A stretch of DNA of 5,690 nucleotides from Sulfurospirillum sp. UBA6810. GTDB lineage: Bacteria > Campylobacterota > Campylobacteria > Campylobacterales > Sulfurospirillaceae. Positions 1 through 4,676 of the stretch are shown here, one piece after another. The notes under the pieces are model-generated. The model was not told the DNA's origin and searched no databases. It saw only the letters and a program-made list of their open reading frames with translations. Each line of letters opens with the position of its first letter. Position 1 is the first letter of the stretch. Both the position numbers and the translations under genes were made by a program. The stretch spans positions 1 through 5,690 of the forward strand of contig DKEY01000116.1 of assembly GCA_002469305.1 (NCBI GenBank). Direction: 5' to 3'.

Positions 1-137
1 AGCATCTCTCTATGTTGAGCGGTAACACAAACTTTTGTATCTATTAAGCTTTCTTTCTTAAATGCTTGAACAAGAGGTGCCATTTTAATTGCTTCTGGAC
101 GTGTACCAAATATCAATAATACTTTTTGCAAAATCAT
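1..137 (-). CDS. wecB: UDP-N-acetylglucosamine 2-epimerase (non-hydrolysing), N-terminal fragment
   Basis: This is the start of a gene that leaves the window on the left; 45 complete codons are visible, too few for the ORF cut-off. The peptide contains FGTRPEAIKMAPLV (residues 10-23) and VTAQHREM (residues 38-45), which are the hallmark N-terminal motifs of the WecB/MnaA family. That family interconverts UDP-GlcNAc and UDP-ManNAc in the cytoplasm. Arg13 and Lys18 fall in the conserved UDP-binding RPEAIK stretch. The ATG lies 3 bases after the stop of the upstream dehydrogenase and has a GGAAGG Shine-Dalgarno (147-152) 9 bases upstream, which supports this start and cotranscription. Full-length members are about 370-380 residues, so most of the gene, including the catalytic centre, lies outside the window. 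The family call is firm from the motifs; whether the enzyme feeds ManNAc, ManNAcA or another sugar is inference. Confidence 0.93.
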   Translation of the reverse strand, partial: MILQKVLLIFGTRPEAIKMAPLVQAFKKESLIDTKVCVTAQHREM

Positions 138-140
138 TCG

Positions 141-1388
141 CTACAACCTTCCATCAGCATTTTTAAGGATTCCCTTTATATCAAATACTACTTGATTTTT
201 GCCTTCAAACTTGAAGATTTTATACTCATCATGTGCCACTGCTAAAACTACTGCTTGATAGTGCGATATATCAGGCTCACGTAAAAGTTCTAAGCCATAC
301 TCATGTTTAACTTCTTCTTTATCTGCCCAACAATCACTCACATCAACCCTGCATCCAAAATCTTGTAGCTCTTTTATAACATCTATAACTCTACTATTTC
401 TTATATCTGGACAATTTTCTTTAAACGTAATACCAAGTACAAGTACACGTGATCCTTCTATCGTATAGCCTCTTTTTATCATAAGTTTTATCACTTGATT
501 TGCTACATAAATCCCCATGTTGTCATTGAGTCTTCGACCAGCTAAGATAATCTCTGGATTATATCCTACTTCTTGAGCTTTATGCGTAAGATAGTATGGA
601 TCCACTCCTATACAGTGTCCTCCAACAAGTCCTGGCTTAAAAGGCAAAAAGTTCCATTTTGTTCCAGCTGCCGCTAGCACGGCATTAGTATCAATTCCAA
701 GACGATTAAATATCATGCTTAACTCATTTACAAAAGCGATATTTATATCTCTCTGAGAATTTTCTATAACTTTTGCAGCTTCAGCTACTTTGATAGAGGG
801 GGCTAGATGTGTACCAGCTGTTATGATAGCTCTATAGAGTTCATCTACTTTTTGTGCCGTTTCTAGTGTACTACCACTTGTAACTTTCAGTATCTTTGTT
901 ACTGTGTGTTCCTTATCTCCTGGATTTATCCTCTCAGGACTATATCCACAGAAAAAATCAATGTTAAACTTAAGACCAGAATGTTTTTCTAAAACAGGAA
1001 CACAATCTTCTTCAGTTGCTCCTGGGTAAACTGTTGATTCATAGATAACTATATCATCTTTTTTTAAAACCTTTCCAACACTCTCACTAGCTTTTATAAG
1101 TGGGGTAAGATCTGGTTTTTTATGTTTATCGATAGGAGTTGGAACAGTTATGATATAAACATTGCAAGAAGCTATATCTTCTAATTTTGTTGAAAACTCC
1201 ATACCATTTTTCAACGCCTCTTCTAGCTGGTTTTGGTTCAATTCTAAAGTTCTGTCATAACCTTTTTTTAACTCATCGATTCTTGCTTGGTTTATATCAA
1301 AACCTATAACCTTATACTTTGAGCTAAAAGCATGTGCCAATGGCAATCCAACATATCCTAATCCTATGATGCATAATTTTACTTGCAT
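141..1388 (-). CDS. tviB: UDP-N-acetylhexosamine 6-dehydrogenase, WbpO/TviB type
   Basis: This 415-residue cytoplasmic enzyme of the UDP-glucose/GDP-mannose dehydrogenase superfamily should oxidise C6 of a UDP-N-acetylhexosamine to the uronic acid in two NAD-dependent steps. The N-terminal Rossmann domain carries GLGYVG (residues 9-14). Further conserved elements are the YESTVYPG stretch (116-123), SPERINPGD (150-158, with the catalytic-type Glu152), Lys206 and Asn210 in the central helix, and the catalytic Cys259 in GGHCIGVDPYYL. The C-terminal UDP-binding domain follows, with GITFKENCPDIRNS (319-332). The length and the GHCIGVDPYYL form match WbpO/TviB (UDP-GlcNAc or UDP-GalNAc dehydrogenase) better than WecC or UDP-glucose dehydrogenase. 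Because wecB follows 3 bases downstream, a UDP-ManNAcA role cannot be excluded. The ATG has AGGA 6 bases upstream. The symbol names the family and does not claim Vi antigen. Confidence 0.9.
   Translation of the reverse strand: MQVKLCIIGLGYVGLPLAHAFSSKYKVIGFDINQARIDELKKGYDRTLELNQNQLEEALKNGMEFSTKLEDIASCNVYIITVPTPIDKHKKPDLTPLIKASESVGKVLKKDDIVIYESTVYPGATEEDCVPVLEKHSGLKFNIDFFCGYSPERINPGDKEHTVTKILKVTSGSTLETAQKVDELYRAIITAGTHLAPSIKVAEAAKVIENSQRDINIAFVNELSMIFNRLGIDTNAVLAAAGTKWNFLPFKPGLVGGHCIGVDPYYLTHKAQEVGYNPEIILAGRRLNDNMGIYVANQVIKLMIKRGYTIEGSRVLVLGITFKENCPDIRNSRVIDVIKELQDFGCRVDVSDCWADKEEVKHEYGLELLREPDISHYQAVVLAVAHDEYKIFKFEGKNQVVFDIKGILKNADGRL
147..152 (-). promoter_or_regulatory. Ribosome binding site of wecB
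   Basis: The minus strand reads GGAAGG here, 9 bases before the wecB ATG at 137-135. The site lies inside the last codons of the preceding dehydrogenase gene, so translation of the two genes may be coupled. Confidence 0.6.
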
Positions 1389-1477
1389 ATCACATCCTGT
1401 TTCAGTATTTCTAATTCTTTTTGTAACTCTTCGTATTCTCGTTTTTTTCTCTCAATAAATTTCTCTGTAAGTAGCAT
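1379..1477 (-). CDS. Possible small ORF, 32 codons, coiled-coil-like (uncertain)
   Basis: The 111-base gap between fcl and the dehydrogenase holds an open frame that starts at ATG 1477 and ends at TAA 1381-1379. It overlaps the dehydrogenase start by 10 bases. The predicted peptide is rich in Glu and Lys, and its core REYEELQKELEILKQD (residues 13-28) has the spacing of an amphipathic or coiled-coil helix. There is no signal peptide or known motif, and I do not recognise it. The nearest Shine-Dalgarno-like stretch, AAGG at 1491-1494, is 13 bases upstream, which is long. The frame stays open upstream into the fcl 3' end (ATG at 1534, or further). It could be a genuine small protein, a leader that couples translation, a degenerate remnant of a lost gene, or chance in AT-rich DNA. 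Confidence 0.25.
   Translation of the reverse strand: MLLTEKFIERKKREYEELQKELEILKQDVICK
1395..1398 (-). promoter_or_regulatory. Ribosome binding site of the dehydrogenase gene
   Basis: AGGA on the minus strand sits 6 bases before the ATG at 1388-1386. This fixes the start of the 415-residue dehydrogenase. The site lies inside the possible small ORF that overlaps this start. Confidence 0.65.
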
Positions 1478-1499
1478 GTTTTCTTTAAAACCTTTTACA

Positions 1500-2561
1500 T
1501 CAATACACACTTGTATTTTGCAGATACCAACCATATACACTTTTAATGCCTTCTTCAAGCTCAACCTTGTGCTTCCACCCAAGACTATGAAGTTTACCTG
1601 AGTCTGTTAGCTTAACCATTGTACCATCTGGTTTATCTGTATTAAACATAAGACTACCTTTAAAACCTACGATGTTTTGTATCAGTTCTGCTAACTCTTT
1701 TATGCTGATGTCGATTCCAGTTCCTATGTTTATATGCGTATTTTTTATCTCTTTACATGTAGCGTTATAAGAATCTTTAAAATCCCTATTTTCCAGCAAA
1801 AAAACACAAGCATCTGCCATATCTTCAGAGTATAAAAACTCACGTCTAGGCTTTCCACTGCCCCAGATTTCCACACTATCTCCAGTGACTCCAAACTCAA
1901 AAAGATACGTTTTTGCCTCTTCTAAGTTTTTCACATGTAAATCTTGTATAACTTCTTCATATCTTTTTTCATTTAAAAGCTTTGCTAAGTGTATCTTTCT
2001 TATGAGTGCTGGTAAAACATGTGATGTTTGAAGGTCAAAGTTATCACCTAACCCATATAAATTCGTAGGCATTACAGAGATAAAGTTTGTGCCATATTGT
2101 AAATTATAGCTTTCACACATCTTAATTCCTGCTATCTTTGCTATAGCATATGGTTCATTTGTATATTCTAGTTCACTTGTAAGCAAATACTCTTCTTTCA
2201 ACGGTTGTGGTGCATTTTTTGGATATATACATGTACTACCTAAAAAAAGAAGCTTTTTAACTTTATTCACGTAACTTTGGTGTATAACATTATTTTGAAT
2301 TTGTAAATTTTCATAGATAAAATCTGCTCTATAAGTGTTATTAGCAACTATACCCCCTACCTTTGCAGCTGCTAAGATAACATACTCAGGTTTTTCTGAC
2401 TCAAAAAACTCTGCTACTGCTTGTTGATTGGTTAAATCAAGTTCACTGTGTGTTCTATACACTAAATTTGCATAACCTTTACATGTAAGGTTTTTGACTA
2501 TCGCAGAACCTACAAGACCTCTATGCCCTGCAACATAAATTTTAGAACTTTTTTGCATCAT
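1500..2561 (-). CDS. fcl: GDP-L-fucose synthase
   Basis: This NADPH-dependent 3,5-epimerase/4-reductase converts GDP-4-keto-6-deoxy-D-mannose, the Gmd product, to GDP-L-fucose in the cytoplasm. It is an extended short-chain dehydrogenase. With the 353-residue start, the cofactor loop GHRGLVG is at residues 12-18, Ser109 is in GSTCIYP, and the catalytic Tyr138 and Lys142 are in YAIAK. MPTNLYGLGDNFD (about 164-176) and GSGKPRREFLYSEDMA are typical substrate-domain motifs. It is longer than E. coli WcaG (about 320 residues). The extra length is an insert of roughly 30 residues near positions 195-225 before the GVTGDSVEIWG segment, as in the longer Fcl subtype. A TTG at 2570 would extend the frame by three codons, but ATG ATG at 2561-2556 is preferred because GAG (2568-2566) lies 4 and 7 bases upstream. 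It begins one base after the gmd stop, so coexpression is near certain. Confidence 0.95.
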   Translation of the reverse strand: MMQKSSKIYVAGHRGLVGSAIVKNLTCKGYANLVYRTHSELDLTNQQAVAEFFESEKPEYVILAAAKVGGIVANNTYRADFIYENLQIQNNVIHQSYVNKVKKLLFLGSTCIYPKNAPQPLKEEYLLTSELEYTNEPYAIAKIAGIKMCESYNLQYGTNFISVMPTNLYGLGDNFDLQTSHVLPALIRKIHLAKLLNEKRYEEVIQDLHVKNLEEAKTYLFEFGVTGDSVEIWGSGKPRREFLYSEDMADACVFLLENRDFKDSYNATCKEIKNTHINIGTGIDISIKELAELIQNIVGFKGSLMFNTDKPDGTMVKLTDSGKLHSLGWKHKVELEEGIKSVYGWYLQNTSVY

Positions 2562-2562
2562 T

Positions 2563-4671
2563 CTACTCAAAATAACTCATGATTTTATAGCCGCCCTCTT
2601 TGAGGTAAACATCTTTTTGCATAAGTTTCAAATCATTTTTCATCATATCATCTACAAGATTTTGAAGGTTAAATTCTCTTTTCCAACCAAGTTTTTGCTC
2701 TGCTTTTGTTGGATCACCTAAAAGAAGATCAACTTCGGTAGGTCTAAAGTATCTAGGATCAACAGCAACTACAACCTTGCCAATTTCAACTTGATAGCTA
2801 GGGTTGTGGCAGGCTTTGATAATGCCAACTTCATCCACACCAGTTCCTATAAACTCAAGTTCTATCCCACAGTAATTAAATGCCATACGCACAAAATCAC
2901 GCACCATAGTAGTTTGTCCAGTTGCTATAACCCAGTCTTCTGGTTCTTCTGCTTGCAAAATCATCCACATCATTTTACAATTTCCAGATACAAAAATAGT
3001 ATCATTTCTTTTTGTAATAATAGTTTTATTCTTTGTTGTTTCAACACACCAAAGATTTTCTTTTGATTCTTCTTTAAGAATATCTGTCACAAAATTATTA
3101 ATACTCTTTTTTGCCAAAGAAAATATTTGCAATATATAAACTCCTGATTTTCGTTTAGATAACTTGCTTCTATATCCTATTAAAGAGACGATATTCATAA
3201 AATCATCAATTAACTCTTTTCTTTTTGATATATATTGAAGTTTAGACCAACAACCATCAGCATTCATCATGGCTTCAAATAGAATATTTAACTGCCTTTT
3301 AGAAAACTTATATATAAATTTAGGCAAACGATGAATATCAAAATCGTCAAAATATTCTAAAATCTCATCTTGACTTTTGGCAGAAAAAATAAACTCAACA
3401 ACTTCATCTTCTCGTTTTTTTTCTCTGTATTCTAAATTTAAATTATCGATAATATTTTTTAACTCTTTATAATATTTTTTTTGTGATTGACTAACACTTA
3501 GAGTTGAACCTCTGCCTATCTCTTTTGATAAAGATAAATTGCCTTCAGTTACAACATATCCTAAAAGTCTAATATAATCATCTCCAATATCATAAGCATT
3601 TTCATTTTCTTCTAATCCTACAAATCCTGGAAAACAAAAATCGTATTTTGTTCTTAGTTCTTTATCCTCATAAATCTCATAAATCTCTTTTGCTGTTGTT
3701 TCAATCCAACTATAATCACTCCATGATTTATGCTGTTTAGTTTTCCTTTTGTAAAAAATTCTATGATTTTCTGAACACCTAAAATGTAATCCATTTCCAA
3801 TAAAACTGTACATATTACCACTATATTCAACATCATATATTTTTTCAATAGTGTCATACTCCCAAGAATTATTTTCTTGATTGAAATTTATTAAAGTATC
3901 ACTTAACGTCAAATCTTCTCTTTTTTTAAACCCCTCTATGGTCAATATTTGACTATCTAAATCAATACAATAATCTTTTGCATGACCCCAGTCACGCTTG
4001 GCATCGAGGTTACCAAGGTAGAGTTTGTCTTGTAATCCTAATGCTATCTTCGCCGCTGCTCTTGTAATCTTACGAGTTACAAAAGTTTCACCTCGCACAG
4101 GTGATTCATGATTAAAAAGGATTCCATTACATGCAAACATACCATAAGCTTCACGGTAATTAACAGTTATCCAATACGCATACATCTTAGCAACGGCATA
4201 AGGACTTCTTGGATAAAACGGTGTTGTCTCCTTTTGTGGAGTTTCTTGTACTTTTCCATAAAGTTCACTTGTACTTGCTTGGTATATCTTTGTTTTTTTC
4301 TCCAACCCCAAAAGCCGTACAGCTTCTAAAATCCTTAAAGTGCCAGTACCATCTGCATTTGCAACATATTCTGGTGTTTCAAAACTTACATGTACATGAC
4401 TCATAGCTGCTAGATTGTATATCTCATCTGGTTGGCACTCGGCGATGATACGAGTAAGATTCATAGAATCTGTCATATCTCCATAATGAAGAATTAAGTT
4501 TCTATCTTCTACATGGGGGTCTTGATATAAGTGATCTATACGATCTGTGTTAAAAAGTGAACTTCTTCTTTTAATCCCGTGTACTATATAACCTTTTTTG
4601 AGCAAAAACTCCGCTAGATAGCTTCCATCTTGTCCTGTAATTCCTGTTATCAGTGCTACTTTTTTTTTCAT
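2563..4671 (-). CDS. gmd: GDP-mannose 4,6-dehydratase precursor containing an intein
   Basis: The 702-residue precursor is a GDP-D-mannose 4,6-dehydratase split in frame by an intein (residues 235-564). Removing the intein leaves 234 + 138 = 372 residues, the usual length of bacterial Gmd. The N-extein holds the NADP Rossmann loop GITGQDG (10-16), the catalytic set Thr134, Glu136, Tyr158 and Lys162 (STSELYG and YAVAK), and NHESPVRGETFVTRKI (187-202). It ends at RDWGHAKDY. The C-extein continues as CKMMWMILQ and includes EDWVIATG, the VDPRYFRPTEVD motif and LGWK, all standard Gmd. The enzyme makes GDP-4-keto-6-deoxymannose for Fcl, encoded next. The start is ATG 5 bases after the manC stop, preceded by purine-rich AGAAGAG. 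None of the catalytic residues that I can identify is missing, so the spliced protein should be active. The unspliced form probably is not, because the interruption falls in the substrate-binding half. Confidence 0.96.
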   Translation of the reverse strand: MKKKVALITGITGQDGSYLAEFLLKKGYIVHGIKRRSSLFNTDRIDHLYQDPHVEDRNLILHYGDMTDSMNLTRIIAECQPDEIYNLAAMSHVHVSFETPEYVANADGTGTLRILEAVRLLGLEKKTKIYQASTSELYGKVQETPQKETTPFYPRSPYAVAKMYAYWITVNYREAYGMFACNGILFNHESPVRGETFVTRKITRAAAKIALGLQDKLYLGNLDAKRDWGHAKDYCIDLDSQILTIEGFKKREDLTLSDTLINFNQENNSWEYDTIEKIYDVEYSGNMYSFIGNGLHFRCSENHRIFYKRKTKQHKSWSDYSWIETTAKEIYEIYEDKELRTKYDFCFPGFVGLEENENAYDIGDDYIRLLGYVVTEGNLSLSKEIGRGSTLSVSQSQKKYYKELKNIIDNLNLEYREKKREDEVVEFIFSAKSQDEILEYFDDFDIHRLPKFIYKFSKRQLNILFEAMMNADGCWSKLQYISKRKELIDDFMNIVSLIGYRSKLSKRKSGVYILQIFSLAKKSINNFVTDILKEESKENLWCVETTKNKTIITKRNDTIFVSGNCKMMWMILQAEEPEDWVIATGQTTMVRDFVRMAFNYCGIELEFIGTGVDEVGIIKACHNPSYQVEIGKVVVAVDPRYFRPTEVDLLLGDPTKAEQKLGWKREFNLQNLVDDMMKNDLKLMQKDVYLKEGGYKIMSYFE
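2977..3054 (-). other. Intein C-terminal splice junction, blocks F and G
   Basis: Precursor residues 540-565 read LWCVETTKNK, TIITKRND, TIFVSGN and then Cys565 (+1). Asn564 is the cyclising residue that releases the intein, and Cys565 accepts the N-extein. The penultimate residue is Gly563, not the more common His. Cys542 occupies the place where block F usually has Asp. Gly before Asn occurs in some inteins, so this does not by itself argue against splicing. Confidence 0.88.
3097..3588 (-). other. LAGLIDADG homing endonuclease domain within the intein
   Basis: The domain spans roughly precursor residues 362-525; its borders are approximate. The first LAGLIDADG motif is LLGYVVTEG (369-377), with acidic Glu376. 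The second is ILFEAMMNADG (463-473), with acidic Asp472. The motifs are about 95 residues apart, the normal spacing for the single-chain form. Each is followed by a basic, beta-rich segment of the kind that contacts DNA, for example SKRKELIDDFMNIVSLIGY (482-500). Both metal-coordinating acidic positions are kept and there is no stop or frameshift, which suggests recent or ongoing selection for cutting. Confidence 0.88.
3745..3789 (-). other. Intein block B with SxxH in place of TxxH
   Basis: The segment LHFRCSENHRIFYKR (precursor residues 295-309) matches block B. His303 corresponds to the conserved block B histidine that assists the N-terminal acyl shift. The residue three before it is Ser300, where most inteins have Thr. 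Ser is a conservative replacement, so activity is likely retained. Confidence 0.85.
3931..3969 (-). other. Intein N-terminal splice junction, block A
   Basis: The block reads CIDLDSQILTIEG after the extein residues KDY. Cys1 is the nucleophile for the first N-to-S acyl shift. The pattern Cys, two or three residues, Asp, then a hydrophobic-Thr pair (ILT) is the usual block A of Cys1 inteins. Confidence 0.9.
4660..4668 (-). repeat. A9 homopolymer directly after the gmd start codon
   Basis: On the coding strand the gmd ATG is followed at once by nine A residues (three Lys codons, then GTA). The tract is in frame as sequenced. A one-base slip would shift the frame within the first codons of gmd. 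The tract is short, and no evidence of variation can be seen in one sequence. Confidence 0.5.
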
Positions 4672-4676
4672 ATTAT

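Larger units (their letters stand above)
2980..3969 (-). mobile_element. Intein with LAGLIDADG homing endonuclease, inserted in gmd
   Basis: This 330-codon in-frame element begins at Cys235 (TGT, 3969-3967) and ends at Asn564 (AAT, 2982-2980), with Cys565 as the +1 residue. Together these give the Cys1 ... Asn / Cys+1 layout of a class 1 intein. The N-terminal Hint half carries block A (CIDLDSQILT) and block B (CSENHRIF). The middle holds a two-motif LAGLIDADG domain. The C-terminal end reads WCVETTKNKTIITKRN and then TIFVSGN, matching blocks F and G. Extein sequence resumes exactly at the boundary with no residue missing from Gmd. By hand count, GC is 249/960 bases (26%) over 3001-3960, against 181/480 (38%) over 4021-4500 in the N-extein, so the element looks foreign. 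It should excise itself from the protein and, with an active endonuclease, home into empty gmd alleles. Splicing and cutting are inferred from family knowledge. Confidence 0.95.

Noticed and set aside
1389..1499. Terminator or promoter in the fcl-dehydrogenase gap
   Set aside because: I found no convincing hairpin with a T run on the minus strand and no clear promoter elements; the AT-rich stretch is explained by base composition.
1383..1601. Plus-strand 72-codon frame
   Set aside because: It is antisense to the fcl 3' end and the following gap, has a low-complexity Ser/Phe-rich composition typical of AT-rich antisense frames, and no start context.
2562..2570. TTG start for fcl at 2570 (356 residues, overlapping gmd)
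   Set aside because: Tandem ATG codons at 2561 and 2558 lie just downstream, with GAG at a suitable distance, and the conserved protein begins only after them.
2791..3066. Plus-strand 91-codon frame
   Set aside because: It is antisense to the gmd C-extein and intein end, His/Ser/Phe-rich with no recognisable domain.
3654..3857. Minus-strand 67-codon frame inside the intein
   Set aside because: It lies in another frame of the intein Hint/endonuclease coding region and has no motif or ribosome binding site that I can see.
2980..3969. A group I or group II intron carrying a LAGLIDADG gene
   Set aside because: The insert is open in the gmd frame from end to end and its ends encode Hint splicing motifs. 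An intron would not keep the reading frame or encode blocks A, B, F and G.
2980..3969. Class 3 intein, because of the Cys in block F
   Set aside because: Class 3 inteins lack Cys or Ser at position 1. Here Cys1 is present, and I see no matching block B Trp or block G Thr.
4108..4406. Two overlapping plus-strand frames
   Set aside because: Both are antisense to conserved gmd N-extein coding sequence and overlap each other in different frames.
2563..4671. The 702-residue gmd product as a genuine two-domain fusion enzyme
   Set aside because: The insert has intein blocks at both ends and a LAGLIDADG domain, and it interrupts a motif that is continuous in all Gmd proteins. Removal restores normal length exactly.
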